NCBI GenBank assembly: GCA_964471325.1
Contig: CAYYFL010000007.1
Span: 1-64,000, forward strand
DNA length: 64,000 bases
Source: Velamenicoccus sp964471325
GTDB lineage: Bacteria; Omnitrophota; Gorgyraeia; Velamenicoccales; Velamenicoccaceae
Reading direction: 5' to 3'
Shown here piece by piece: positions 8,302-16,689 of this stretch (position 1 is the stretch's first letter; each line of letters starts with the position of its first letter). The notes beneath the pieces were generated by a model. The model saw nothing but the letters and a program-made list of their open reading frames with translations. It ran no database searches and was not told the origin of the DNA. The position numbers were made by a program, and so were the translations under genes.

Positions 8302-8901
8302 TTAGATCTTGATCCCCTGATAGGGTATGGAGATCTCTTCCCTCGGCGGTTCCTGCCGTTTTTTGGTGTTTTTGTCCGGCCCCGAGACGATCTTGGCCAC
8401 ATGGATCCTGACATTGATCGCCTCGTCGATACCAAAGACCTCTTGGATCTTCGTGGCGATCAGGTCCTGGAGCTTGGCCGTGAAATCAGGAATATGCGTT
8501 TCCTGCGCCAAAACGACACGCATGCCGATGGAAATCTCTTTTTTGTGCGCCCGGACATCCGCTTTGGCCTCCCTGATCTCACTCATCTGTTGGGCAAGAC
8601 GTTTGATCAGGTCTTCGACGGCCGAAAGGGTGATGGTGACCTGGCCGTTGGGGTTGGAGAAGGCGATTGTTTTTTCTCTCTGGATCTTTCCCGTGATCGC
8701 CTGGGCCGCGGCGAAGCTCAGGAGAATGAAAATGAATCCGGACAACCCTGTCAGGAAGCGCAGGTAGCTGTCAGTATAGAAACGGTTGAGTTGCACCACG
8801 ACATCGCGGATGTCTAAGACATGGAAAGAAAAACACATGGCAAGCGTTCCCAGGAAGGCGAAGACGACCGTATAAAAAAATATGCTTAATGCGGTTTTCA
8901 T
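8302..8901 (-). CDS. AmaP-like membrane anchor for Asp23 protein
   Basis: A 199-residue protein with two N-terminal membrane helices (about residues 5-27 and 47-68) and a cytosolic Asp23-like part carrying GQVTITLSAVEDLIKRL and a conserved basic tail (KNTKKRQEPPREE). In Gram-positive bacteria AmaP anchors Asp23 to the membrane near the cell envelope. It lies next to an Asp23 gene here, as usual for this pair. A function in cell-envelope homeostasis is inferred from the family. Confidence 0.82.
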   Translation of the reverse strand: MKTALSIFFYTVVFAFLGTLAMCFSFHVLDIRDVVVQLNRFYTDSYLRFLTGLSGFIFILLSFAAAQAITGKIQREKTIAFSNPNGQVTITLSAVEDLIKRLAQQMSEIREAKADVRAHKKEISIGMRVVLAQETHIPDFTAKLQDLIATKIQEVFGIDEAINVRIHVAKIVSGPDKNTKKRQEPPREEISIPYQGIKI

Positions 8902-8939
8902 GAGCGTCCCTCTCTTTCGCGTGCTAAATCTTTCCGTTC

Positions 8940-8975
8940 GGTCCCGGTTCGGGACCCCGCGGTTTTCGTCCGCGG
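8940..8975 (-). other. Two strong hairpins in tandem between asp23 and amaP
   Basis: GGTCCCG-GTT-CGGGACC (8940-8956) is followed at once by CCGCGG-TTTTCGT-CCGCGG (8957-8975). Both stems are perfect. No U tract follows, so an intergenic mRNA processing or stability element is more likely than a terminator. Confidence 0.6.
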
Positions 8976-8979
8976 AGCT

Positions 8980-9333
8980 TCATTTGTCCACGCCTTTGAT
9001 TTTAATGACGACGTCGCGTATCGTCAAGTCCGTGGCTTCCTCTACGGCCGCCTTTATTCTGTCTTGTACTTTCATGGCCACATCCGGGATCTTATGTCCG
9101 TATTTGACGATGATGGGCACGATGATGGAGATCTCTTCGTTCTTTTCCGAGCGGATGTCAATGGCGCCGCTCTGGGTCTTTTTGCCGATGAAGTGCAGCA
9201 CCCGCGATTTCATATCATCGCATACCCTCGAAACGCCGTCAATCTCCAATGCCGCCAGATAGGCGATGGAGGCAATGACATTATTGTGGATCTTGATGAT
9301 GCCCAGCTCTGTTTTGTCTGTTTCGGGGATCAC
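8980..9333 (-). CDS. Asp23/Gls24 family protein
   Basis: A 117-residue Asp23/Gls24 (DUF322) protein. It opens TELGIIKIHNNVIASIAYLAALEIDGV, continues with the family's EISIIVPIIVKYGHKIPDVAMKVQDRIK and ends VVIKIKGV. It has no membrane segment and likely partners with the AmaP-like protein encoded next. It overlaps accC by four bases (ATGA). Neighbouring accB, accC and efp are a common setting for Asp23 genes. Confidence 0.88.
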   Translation of the reverse strand: MIPETDKTELGIIKIHNNVIASIAYLAALEIDGVSRVCDDMKSRVLHFIGKKTQSGAIDIRSEKNEEISIIVPIIVKYGHKIPDVAMKVQDRIKAAVEEATDLTIRDVVIKIKGVDK

Positions 9334-10706
9334 GTTTTTGCCTCCTTGGATTCCCCTTCCGTGTTTGTTTTGAGGAATTGCTCGATAAAATGGGTCGAGA
9401 TGTCCCCTTTTCGGAATGACGGGTGGTTGAGAAGCTGTTTATGGAAAGGGATGGTCGTTTTGATGGGTTCGATCACGAATTCGTCGAGCGCGCGCAGCAT
9501 CGTTTTGATGACCTCGTGTCTGTTTTCCCTGTGCACGATCAATTTGGCGACCATCGAATCGTAGTGCGGGCTGATCTGGTATCCCTGGTAGACATGGGTG
9601 TCCATCCGTACGCGAGGCCCGCCCGGCAGGTTGAGGGTCTCAATGCGGCCGGGCGAAGGCATGAAATTGTTCTGGGGGTCTTCGGCGTTGATGCGGCATT
9701 CCATGGCTGCGCCTTCCATCTTGACGTCTTCCTGGCGTATTTTAAGTTTCTCTCCAGCCGCGATCTTGATCTGTTCCTTGATGAGATCGATCCCCGTGAC
9801 CATCTCGGTGACGGGATGTTCGACCTGGATGCGCGTGTTCATTTCCATAAAATAGAAATTTTTTTCCTTGTCCAAAAGGAACTCAATGGTGCCGACGTTA
9901 CGGTAGCCTGCGGTCTTGACGCCTTTGATGACCAGGTCTCCGATCTTTTTGCGGAGTTTGCTGTCGAGGGCGGGCGACGGGGATTCCTCCAGGAGTTTCT
10001 GATGGCGTCTCTGGATGCTGCAGTCGCGTTCGCCCAGGTGGATGACGTTGCCGTAATGGTCGGCGATGATCTGGAATTCGACGTGCCGGGGTTCTTCGAT
10101 ATACTTTTCGATATAGACGTCCGGGACCCCGAAGGCCTTTTCCGCTTCTGCCTGCGCCGTCATCAGCGAGCTGATGAGGCGGATATCGTTATGGCAGATG
10201 CGCATGCCCCGGCCGCCGCCCCCGGCGGTCGCCTTGATGATGACGGGATATTTGATGCGCCGGGCGATCTTGAGCGCTTCCTCTTTGGTTTTGACGACGG
10301 AGTTTGAGCCGGGCGTGATGGGCAGGCCTGCCTTGCTCATGGTTTCTTTGGCGGCCATCTTGTCGCCCAAAAGGCGGATGTTCTGCGGCGACGGCCCGAT
10401 AAAGGTGATCTGGCAGGATTCGCAGATCTCCGCAAAGTGAGCGTTTTCGGAGAGGAACCCATAGCCCGGATGGATGGCTTCCACATCTGTAATCTCGGCA
10501 GCGCTGATGACGGCCGGGATGTTGAGATAGCTGGCCGACGGGGCGGCAGGGCCGACGCAGACGGCCTCGTCCGCCATGCGCACATGCAGGGAATCTTTGT
10601 CGGCCACGGAATAGATGGCGACCGTCTTGATGCCCATTTCCTTGCAGGCGCGGATGATGCGCAGGGCGATTTCACCACGGTTGGCGATAAGGATTTTCGA
10701 GAACAT
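9330..10706 (-). CDS. accC: Biotin carboxylase subunit of acetyl-CoA carboxylase
   Basis: A 458-residue ATP-grasp enzyme that carboxylates biotin on AccB. It starts FSKILIANRGEIALRIIRACKE, with the ATP glycine loop KATAGGGGRGMR, the EKYIEEPRHVEFQI segment, GERDCSIQRRHQKL, and the catalytic MEMNTRIQVEHPVTEMVTGIDL. Length is typical. It follows accB with a 6-base gap, so the two subunits are translated together for fatty acid synthesis; carboxyltransferase genes are not in this window. Confidence 0.97.
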   Translation of the reverse strand: MFSKILIANRGEIALRIIRACKEMGIKTVAIYSVADKDSLHVRMADEAVCVGPAAPSASYLNIPAVISAAEITDVEAIHPGYGFLSENAHFAEICESCQITFIGPSPQNIRLLGDKMAAKETMSKAGLPITPGSNSVVKTKEEALKIARRIKYPVIIKATAGGGGRGMRICHNDIRLISSLMTAQAEAEKAFGVPDVYIEKYIEEPRHVEFQIIADHYGNVIHLGERDCSIQRRHQKLLEESPSPALDSKLRKKIGDLVIKGVKTAGYRNVGTIEFLLDKEKNFYFMEMNTRIQVEHPVTEMVTGIDLIKEQIKIAAGEKLKIRQEDVKMEGAAMECRINAEDPQNNFMPSPGRIETLNLPGGPRVRMDTHVYQGYQISPHYDSMVAKLIVHRENRHEVIKTMLRALDEFVIEPIKTTIPFHKQLLNHPSFRKGDISTHFIEQFLKTNTEGESKEAKT

Positions 10707-10712
10707 GAGATT

Positions 10713-11192
10713 TTAGGCCGGCTCAACCAGGAATAATGCTTGTCCGAATTCGACGGGCTCGGCATTGTTGACCAGGATGTCGACGATCTTGCCTCTGATC
10801 TCGGATTTGATTTCGTTCATCAGCTTCATGGCTTCGACGATGCAGACGACCTGGCCGATTTCCACGTTTTGGTTGATTTCGATGAAGGGCGGCGATTCCG
10901 GAGACGGGGCTCGATAGAACGTCCCGACCATGGGGGCCTTGATCTCGATAAGGTTTTTCCCCGATGCGCGTTCACGGGGGGTCTCTTTGGCGGCGGCCAG
11001 CGGCTGGACGGGGTGGAACTCCGGCATTACCGGGACAGACAGAGGGGCTTTATGTTGCGTTTGTTCAACGATCACCTGGCCTTCGGAGCCCTTTTTTAAC
11101 CGGACCCGCAGACCTTCCTTTTCAATCTCGAGTTCCGTGAGATTGTTCTCATTCATGAGATTAATCATTTCCTTAATCTCTTTGATATTCAT
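10713..11192 (-). CDS. accB: Biotin carboxyl carrier protein
   Basis: A 159-residue BCCP. The N-terminal part (MNIKEIKEMINLMNENNLTE) is typical, then a Pro/Ala-rich linker, and a C-terminal biotinyl domain from about residue 85. The biotin lysine lies in EAMKLMNEI; the usual second Met is Leu, a tolerated variant. The domain ends VEFGQALFLVEPA. It pairs with accC directly downstream. Confidence 0.95.
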   Translation of the reverse strand: MNIKEIKEMINLMNENNLTELEIEKEGLRVRLKKGSEGQVIVEQTQHKAPLSVPVMPEFHPVQPLAAAKETPRERASGKNLIEIKAPMVGTFYRAPSPESPPFIEINQNVEIGQVVCIVEAMKLMNEIKSEIRGKIVDILVNNAEPVEFGQALFLVEPA

Positions 11193-11253
11193 ACCGCAGG
11201 CCTCCCTTTGTCTTCAATCCCCGCTTTTAAGAACAAACAGACGGCACGGCCCG

Positions 11254-11820
11254 TTATACGGCCCGTTCGATATATTCACCGGTCCTGGTATCGACCTTGA
11301 TGCGCGTTCCTACGTCGACGAAGAGGGGGACCTGGACGACGGCGCCGGATTCCAGCGTTGCCGGTTTTGTGCCGCTTTTGGCCGTATCGCCTTTTATGCC
11401 AGGTTCGGTGTGGGTGATCGTATAGACGACAAAATTGGGCAGATTGACGGCAATCAGCTCTCCCTTGTAGTAAAGGGCGGCGACTTCCAGGTCGTCTTTC
11501 AGGAATTTTTCAGTCGCGCGAAGCTTGTTTTTTTCTATCGCGAGGTCTTCGTAGGATTCCGAATCGATGAAGTGGTAAAAATCTCCGGAATGATAAGAAT
11601 ACTGAAGGTTGCGCTCTTCGATGAAGGCCTCTTCGATTTTGTCGTCGGATTTATACGTCCTGTCCAGCACCGCATCGTTTTTGAGGCTTTTGAGCTTTGT
11701 CCTCACGAAGGCAGAGCCTTTGCCGGGCTTGACGTGTTCGACATTAACGACCATAAACGGCGTCCCATCCAGATCGATAGTCAGCCCCACTTTTACCTGG
11801 TTAATCCCTATTGTTGACAC
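11254..11820 (-). CDS. efp: Elongation factor P
   Basis: A 188-residue EF-P that relieves ribosome stalling at polyproline stretches. The three OB/KOW-like domains are complete; the loop VKPGKGSAFV carries Lys34, the site modified in many bacteria. The C-terminus has the family motif GDTAKSGTKPATLESGAVVQVPLFV. It overlaps pepP by 20 bases, an arrangement seen in many bacteria. Confidence 0.96.
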   Translation of the reverse strand: MSTIGINQVKVGLTIDLDGTPFMVVNVEHVKPGKGSAFVRTKLKSLKNDAVLDRTYKSDDKIEEAFIEERNLQYSYHSGDFYHFIDSESYEDLAIEKNKLRATEKFLKDDLEVAALYYKGELIAVNLPNFVVYTITHTEPGIKGDTAKSGTKPATLESGAVVQVPLFVDVGTRIKVDTRTGEYIERAV

Positions 11821-12868
11821 TTAATACCTCCACTCCATCTTGAGTTACAAGCACCATTTCCTCCATCCGTATTCCAAATCGGCCCGGAAGATAGATGCCT
11901 GGTTCTATCGTAAAGACCATCCCTGGTTCAAGCTTGCGTGTGTTCTTTTTATTAATGGAAGGCGATTCGTGAACCTCGAGACCGACTCCATGGCCTAATG
12001 CGTGCCCGAAATTTTTTCCAAATCCTTGTTGCGCAATATAATGGCGCGCAATTTCGTCTATGGAACTGATGGGGATCCCAGGTTTGATACCGCGGATAGC
12101 CAGTTCCTGGGCCTGGCGGACAACTTTTGAGGCCTTAAGAACAACGGGTTTAATTTTACCCAAAAAGAATGTGCGTGTCAAGTCGCATTTGTAGCCGTTG
12201 ACCTCGACACCCATGTCTACGACCACGGCGTCTCCTTCCTTGAGGATCCTGTCGGTCGGGCGCGCATGCGGATAGGACGAATTGGGGCCCGAGGCCACGA
12301 TGGTTTCGAATGCGACGGCGTGCGCACCATGAAGGCGGGCAAACCGTTCGATATCTGCGGCAATCGCCATCTCCGATCGGCCTGGTTTTACCTTTGCCTT
12401 GGCGAAGGCAAGGGTCTTTTGGGCGATCCGGATGCCCTGGCGGATATGGGCGATCTCCTGGGCCTCTTTGATTTCCCGCAGGGGTTCCAGGGTTCGTTGC
12501 AGAGGGACGAAGGAGACCTTTTTGCCGAGCATCTTATTCAGGATCTCGCATTCTGCGAATGTCAGATGGCGCGCCTCAAACCCTACCCTTTTTGCCTTGT
12601 GCTCAAGGATCAGGCGGGCTGCCGTGTCGAAAAGCGATTTTTCGTATTGGAAGACGCGCACGGGAGGCCGGGCAAACCGTCTGAAGTCCTCGACATAACG
12701 GAAATCCGTGATGACGGAGACGTTTTTGCCGGAGGCAAAACCGTAAGCATCAGGCGCATCGAAGCCCGCTGCATAAGAGACGTTCGCCTCGGAATTAAGA
12801 AGCAGGCCGTCGACGCCCTCTTGTATAAGCAGCGCGCGGATATTTGAGAGGCGTTTATTGGCCTTCAC
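11801..12868 (-). CDS. M24 aminopeptidase (Xaa-Pro dipeptidase type)
   Basis: A 355-residue metallopeptidase. The N-terminal creatinase-like domain (IRALLIQEGVDGLLLNS...) is followed by the pita-bread domain. Metal ligands are visible in VVVDMGVEVNGYKCDLTRTF, the GHALGHGVGLEVHESP motif, the TIEPGIY glutamate and the closing RMEEMVLVT. It sits directly before efp, as in many genomes, and is likely a proline aminopeptidase or dipeptidase. Confidence 0.93.
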   Translation of the reverse strand: MKANKRLSNIRALLIQEGVDGLLLNSEANVSYAAGFDAPDAYGFASGKNVSVITDFRYVEDFRRFARPPVRVFQYEKSLFDTAARLILEHKAKRVGFEARHLTFAECEILNKMLGKKVSFVPLQRTLEPLREIKEAQEIAHIRQGIRIAQKTLAFAKAKVKPGRSEMAIAADIERFARLHGAHAVAFETIVASGPNSSYPHARPTDRILKEGDAVVVDMGVEVNGYKCDLTRTFFLGKIKPVVLKASKVVRQAQELAIRGIKPGIPISSIDEIARHYIAQQGFGKNFGHALGHGVGLEVHESPSINKKNTRKLEPGMVFTIEPGIYLPGRFGIRMEEMVLVTQDGVEVLSVNNRD

Positions 12869-13311
12869 TTTTTCCTGTTTTTGAGGAGCGCATCGGCGGC
12901 AAAAAGCGCCAGAGAGTAGCTCTGCGCGCCGAAGCCGGATATCTGGCCGATACAGACCGGGGCGACCAGAGAGGTCTGCCGGAATTCTTCGCGGGCATGG
13001 ATGTTCGACAGGTGTACTTCGATGGTCCTGACCGCGGAGGCGGCGATCGCGTCCCTGATGGCGATGCTCGTGTGGGTGTAGGCCGCCGGGTTAATGATGA
13101 TCATGTCGAATTTCCCGCGGGCGTCGCCGATAAGGTCTACGATTTCTCCTTCGTGGTTGGATTGGGCGATAGTCAGGGTGATCTTGGACTTTTTGGCCGC
13201 TTGCTTTAAGGAGCGGTTTATCTCAGCCAGGCTTGTCTTGCCGTAGACCTGAGGTTCCCTGGTCCCCAGGAGGTCCAGGTTGGGGCCGTGGATCACGAGG
13301 ATTCTTTTCAT
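12865..13311 (-). CDS. aroQ: 3-dehydroquinate dehydratase, type II
   Basis: A 148-residue type II dehydroquinase, third step of the shikimate pathway. It shows ILVIHGPNLDLLGTREPQVYG with the catalytic Tyr of the flexible lid, QSNHEGEIVDLI, INPAAYTHTSIAIRDAI and the substrate-binding EVHLSNIHAREEFR. The ATGA overlap with the peptidase gene implies co-translation. Confidence 0.96.
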   Translation of the reverse strand: MKRILVIHGPNLDLLGTREPQVYGKTSLAEINRSLKQAAKKSKITLTIAQSNHEGEIVDLIGDARGKFDMIIINPAAYTHTSIAIRDAIAASAVRTIEVHLSNIHAREEFRQTSLVAPVCIGQISGFGAQSYSLALFAADALLKNRKK

Positions 13312-13321
13312 GGTTTATCCT

Positions 13322-13675
13322 TTATTGGACTTTCGTTGTTTTGCCCACGTAGGCCATGCGTAATTCATAAAGGAGGTGTTCGAGCATTTCCGCCTCTTCT
13401 TTGTCGAGGTTTCCCTTGGTTTTCTGTTCGAGCATTTCAATGCTGTCGATCAGAAATTTGGCCTGGGCGATGTCTTCTTCCGTTTTGTCGGTCATGGGGT
13501 TGGGAATGGCGCCCAGGGCGATCCATGCCTGCATAGCCAGGCTTGTCACAAAAAGGCGGAAGCTCGGCTCGGGTATTTCTTTTTCTTTCCCGGCATCCGG
13601 CGGGACCTCTGCCGGTTCCTGCTTGATCTTGTCTTTCCAGCCCTCGTCCACTTTCTTTTTTAAATTTTCGTCCAT
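13322..13675 (-). CDS. DUF1844 domain protein
   Basis: A 117-residue soluble protein. The conserved core SLAMQAWIALGAIPNPM...AKFLIDSIEMLEQKTKGNL...EEAEMLEHLLYELRMAYV is the DUF1844 signature. The N-terminal third is charged and Pro-rich. Family members occur in Planctomycetes-related and deltaproteobacterial lineages with no known function; here it leads the aroQ-pepP-efp-acc group. Confidence 0.85.
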   Translation of the reverse strand: MDENLKKKVDEGWKDKIKQEPAEVPPDAGKEKEIPEPSFRLFVTSLAMQAWIALGAIPNPMTDKTEEDIAQAKFLIDSIEMLEQKTKGNLDKEEAEMLEHLLYELRMAYVGKTTKVQ

Positions 13676-13711
13676 CCTGCACCCTCGCTGTTATTCTGTT
13701 GGATTCATTTG

Positions 13712-14521
13712 TCAGCCAATCACGATCCCGGCATACCCAACGACCGAGGAATAATCCCCGGAAACGTCTCCGCTCGTTTGATAAGCGGCCAGGCGGGCGG
13801 TCTTGGCTCCGAGTTCTTTCGCTGCCATGATCGCGACGATAGCCGGCATGTATCCGCACATGGAGATCTGGAGGCGCTGGACCCTGTTCTTCAGTTCGTC
13901 TGCATCCAGGGCCAGCATCGCCTCGATGGCTTTCCGGTCTTTTTCCATCGCGAGCTTTTGGGGTTCGTAATGGGTCATATCTGAACTGGCGATAACGAGG
14001 ACGTCCTTTTTGGCTTCCCGGACCGCCGCCGCGATGCTGTGCGCTATATCTTTATACATCAATTTTTCTTCACTGGCAAGGATGATGGGTACAAAACGGA
14101 ACGCCGCGCCTTTGATCTGGCGGATAAGGGGCAACTGGACTTCGATCGAATGTTCGTAGGCGTGGGCCACTTCGTCGTCCTGGAGATAGCCGGAACGTTC
14201 CAGGATCGAGCGGGCCATCCCGGTGTCGATATCGATCGTCCCAAAGGGCGTCTGCCACTGTCCTTCTGTCATGATGCTGGCAGGTGTCCCGAAACCCGTG
14301 TGATTTGGCCCGAGAATAATGCAAGTGTCGGGCAGGGCGATCGATGAGAGCGCCGCGGCCGCCACTTTTGCCGAATAGACGTAACCTGCGTGCGGCAGGA
14401 CGCAGGCGAGAGCTTTTTCTTTCTTCGTCTCATTCTTTTCCAGAAGAGAGGCGATGAGGCTTTTGAGACGCTGGGGGTCCGAAGGATAAAATTGGCCTGC
14501 CACGGCCGGCTGTCTAATCAC
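13712..14521 (-). CDS. MEMO1 family protein (AmmeMemoRadiSam system B)
   Basis: A 269-residue MEMO-fold protein related to extradiol dioxygenases. It begins IRQPAVAGQFYPSDP and carries the metal-ligand-like PHAGYVYSA, LGPNHTGFG, the EHSIEVQLPLI stretch and the IASSDMTHYE motif. In prokaryotes this gene usually accompanies an AMMECR1 protein and a radical-SAM protein; neither is in the window. It overlaps the following TIM-barrel gene by 8 bases. Confidence 0.92.
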   Translation of the reverse strand: MIRQPAVAGQFYPSDPQRLKSLIASLLEKNETKKEKALACVLPHAGYVYSAKVAAAALSSIALPDTCIILGPNHTGFGTPASIMTEGQWQTPFGTIDIDTGMARSILERSGYLQDDEVAHAYEHSIEVQLPLIRQIKGAAFRFVPIILASEEKLMYKDIAHSIAAAVREAKKDVLVIASSDMTHYEPQKLAMEKDRKAIEAMLALDADELKNRVQRLQISMCGYMPAIVAIMAAKELGAKTARLAAYQTSGDVSGDYSSVVGYAGIVIG

Positions 14522-15428
14522 CGAAGACCTCCTGGAAATAAACGGCCGACTGCTTGACCTCTTCCTGTGTCACGTGGCCGTGGAGCTCCATGACCTTGAT
14601 GGTTTCAGGCCGGACATAAGGCTTGAAATCGTTGAAATTCACCTGGCCGGTCATGGCCGCCTGATGGTCAACGAGGTTGTTGACATTGTGCAGATGGATG
14701 CCGATCAGGCGGTCGCCGTAATCTTTAAGGAGTTTTCCGTGAGGCAGAAAACCCAGCTGTTCGAGGATGAAGTTATGGCCGACATCGAGCCATAGGCCGA
14801 CGGGCCTGCCTTTGAGCGCGTCGAAGATCTCTCCGAATTCGTTTAAAAAAGGGATTTCGCGGTAATAGAACCTGTTCTCGATCCCGAGCCTGAGCCCATA
14901 TTCTGCGGCTGTATCGCTTAGGGTTTTCAGGCTTTTGATGAGCTGCGGGACGTGGGCGCGGCTTTTGTTTTTGCGTTCTTCCACAAAGGCCGCAAAGTCC
15001 TCTCCGTATTCCTGCGTTTCTTTTTTGCCTTCCTGCGCAAGCCGGATGAGATGACGTGTTTTGTCTTTTATCTCCGCGCGGCCGCAATGCAGGACCACGC
15101 ATGACGCGCCGCAACGCCGGGCCGTCAGCAGGGTGTTGCGCGTATGGGCAACGGCTAAAAGCCTTTCGGTTTCGTCAAGGGCGGCAAGCGAAAAGTGATC
15201 GGGAAGGGTTTTGAGGCGCTCCAGTCCATCGGGAACCGGACAAAAATTATGGAGGCTGATGATGGAAAGTCCGTGCGTCTGACAATAATCCAGGATCTCT
15301 TCCACCATCTTTGAGTCGAGAAAAAAGTTCAGCTCAACGCAAGAGATGCCGGTGTCCTGGATTTCTTTGATAACCTCAAGGCCTGTCTCTCTTCGGCCGG
15401 CATTCCAGACGGTGGACAGCGCCAACAT
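14514..15428 (-). CDS. TIM-barrel sugar isomerase/AP endonuclease-like protein
   Basis: A 304-residue member of the xylose isomerase-like TIM barrel family. Likely metal-site residues are in CVELNFF, SLHNFCPVP, VVLHCGR, LGIENRFYY (Glu), LWLDVGHNF (Asp, His) and GIHLHNVN (His), with a final MELHGH. Substrate unknown. It forms a two-gene unit with the MEMO-family protein and lies just downstream of rpsU, three bases beyond its stop codon. Confidence 0.85.
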   Translation of the reverse strand: MLALSTVWNAGRRETGLEVIKEIQDTGISCVELNFFLDSKMVEEILDYCQTHGLSIISLHNFCPVPDGLERLKTLPDHFSLAALDETERLLAVAHTRNTLLTARRCGASCVVLHCGRAEIKDKTRHLIRLAQEGKKETQEYGEDFAAFVEERKNKSRAHVPQLIKSLKTLSDTAAEYGLRLGIENRFYYREIPFLNEFGEIFDALKGRPVGLWLDVGHNFILEQLGFLPHGKLLKDYGDRLIGIHLHNVNNLVDHQAAMTGQVNFNDFKPYVRPETIKVMELHGHVTQEEVKQSAVYFQEVFGD

Positions 15429-15431
15429 AGG

Positions 15432-15593
15432 TCAGAATTTCCTGCGGGCTTTTTTTCTCTTCTTTTCGCTTGGTTTTTCGTAGTGCTTGCGGTCTTTGAC
15501 CTCTTTGAGGATGCCTTCGCGTTCGATCTTCCTTTTGAAACGCCGAAGCGCCGCCTCGAAAGATTCGTCTTTCCTGACTTCAACTTCCGACAT
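15432..15593 (-). CDS. rpsU: 30S ribosomal protein S21
   Basis: A 53-residue basic protein of normal S21 length. It reads MSEVEVRKDESFEAALRRF, then KRKIEREGILKEVKDRKHYE, ending KKRKKARRKF. An AAGGAG ribosome site lies 6-8 bases before the ATG. The site is flanked by a perfect hairpin whose 3' arm runs into the AAGGAG, and the leader also contains a second long hairpin, so translation may be controlled. Its own promoter is at 15758-15786. Confidence 0.95.
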   Translation of the reverse strand: MSEVEVRKDESFEAALRRFKRKIEREGILKEVKDRKHYEKPSEKKRKKARRKF

Positions 15594-15602
15594 TGATTCT
15601 CC

Positions 15603-15627
15603 TTAATCTCGCCTCTGGCGAGATTAA
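15603..15627 (-). promoter_or_regulatory. Perfect triloop hairpin abutting the rpsU ribosome site
   Basis: An 11-bp perfect stem (TTAATCTCGCC arm) with a TCT triloop on the plus strand (AGA on the transcript). The last bases of the 3' arm, TTAA, abut and partly overlap the AAGGAG of rpsU. The position suggests control of access to the ribosome site, which is inference. Confidence 0.65.
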
Positions 15628-15638
15628 CCCCGCAGTGT

Positions 15639-15705
15639 ATCTTGAAAATTTATGTCTGCCCGCCGAGCCTCTGGTGAGGCTGGGTGAGACAGAAATTTTC
15701 AAGAT
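15639..15705 (-). repeat. Long inverted repeat in the rpsU leader
   Basis: Arms of 19 bases (15639-15657 and 15687-15705) differ at one position. The loop region holds a small AGCCTC/GAGGCT hairpin. It lies between the rpsU promoter and the start codon and is thus in the 5' leader. Confidence 0.7.
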
Positions 15706-15757
15706 GTAAACACAAGGGGTAATGTTTGTTCTATTTTCCCCTCTTAACAATCCGCTA

Positions 15758-15786
15758 ATCATATCACTACGTTGTGGAGCTGTCAA
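15758..15786 (-). promoter_or_regulatory. Predicted sigma-70 promoter for rpsU
   Basis: TTGACA (15786-15781), exactly 17 bases, then TATGAT (15763-15758) on the minus strand. This is a near-consensus promoter giving a leader of about 155 bases. Confidence 0.75.
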
Positions 15787-15877
15787 CAGGCAGATTCACC
15801 CGGCCCCGGGCATATTGAAAGCTGCAACATTTTGCGGTTCTTGTTGTTGCGCCTGTCCGGCTCTTGGAGGATGCGTA

Positions 15878-16555
15878 TTATTTCAGCTCGAAAGAGATGA
15901 TGACGTTAAAGGCAAGTTGTTCTTTGTCCTGGAGTTTTATCGGAAATTCAGGGAAAGGCGATGATTGCTGGACACTTTCTAAAGCAATCCGGCGCAGATA
16001 CTCGTCATCGATTGATTTGGCCGTATCCACATGTGCTTCTTTAAGTTCGCCTGAGCGCGTGAGCGTGAAAGTCAAAAAGACCTCTCCTTCCTGGATGTGT
16101 CTGTAGTTTCTGTAGGCCTGTCTGCGGATCTTTTCACGCACAATCTGGTAGTAATTCTTGTATTCCGGCGTCTGGAATACTTCTCCCGGGATATTGGGCG
16201 TCTGGACGGATTTCTTTTTTGGGCCCTCGGCCGCCGGCTTCATTTGTTGAGGAAGGTTTTCTTCACGTTCCGGCCGGAATATCTCCGTTTTGAGGAAATC
16301 CTTAAGGATGTTTTTGCGGTCTTCAGAGGCCTGTATTTTTGGATTCGGCGTCTGGAGGCGTTTTTTCTCTGCGACCGGCTCAGGCGAGACGTCTCTGCCT
16401 TCTTTTTCATGGCCGAAACTCTGGACATAGGCGACTTCGATAGGCCTTTGGCTCGGCGCGTATGTCAAGATGTGGTAAGGCAGGGCCGCTATCAATCCAG
16501 CGTGGAAGATGGCCGAGAACGCCAGACATCTGTAGAAAAGGGTATTCTCCTTCAT
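15878..16555 (-). CDS. tonB: TonB family energy transducer
   Basis: A 225-residue protein starting MKENTLFYRCLAFSAIFHAGL, with one N-terminal membrane anchor (about residues 8-28). A charged Pro/Lys-rich periplasmic linker follows, then a C-terminal TonB box-binding domain (YYQIVREKIRRQAYRNYRHI through VFLTFTLTRSGELKEA). The open frame extends upstream to 16612 through a GC palindrome and is not used. It follows btuB, so it probably energises cobalamin uptake. ExbB and ExbD are not in the window. Confidence 0.88.
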   Translation of the reverse strand: MKENTLFYRCLAFSAIFHAGLIAALPYHILTYAPSQRPIEVAYVQSFGHEKEGRDVSPEPVAEKKRLQTPNPKIQASEDRKNILKDFLKTEIFRPEREENLPQQMKPAAEGPKKKSVQTPNIPGEVFQTPEYKNYYQIVREKIRRQAYRNYRHIQEGEVFLTFTLTRSGELKEAHVDTAKSIDDEYLRRIALESVQQSSPFPEFPIKLQDKEQLAFNVIISFELK

Positions 16556-16597
16556 GGCAATATTGTAGCAGAATATATAGCCGGATGGCAACGGGGT

Positions 16598-16625
16598 CCC
16601 CGCCCCGGGCATGCCCGGGGCGGGG
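16598..16625 (-). terminator. Perfect 28-base GC palindrome between btuB and tonB
   Basis: Two 14-base arms (CCCCGCCCCGGGCA) meet with no loop around GCATGC. Some arms must open to form a loop, giving a very stable hairpin. No U tract follows, so it may be a partial stop or an mRNA 3'-end protector lowering tonB expression relative to btuB. Confidence 0.5.
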
Positions 16626-16689
16626 GTGTCTACTTTAGAGCATCAGTCGGCCATAAAATAGCGCTTTAGTTTTTCTGGTGTATATAAAG

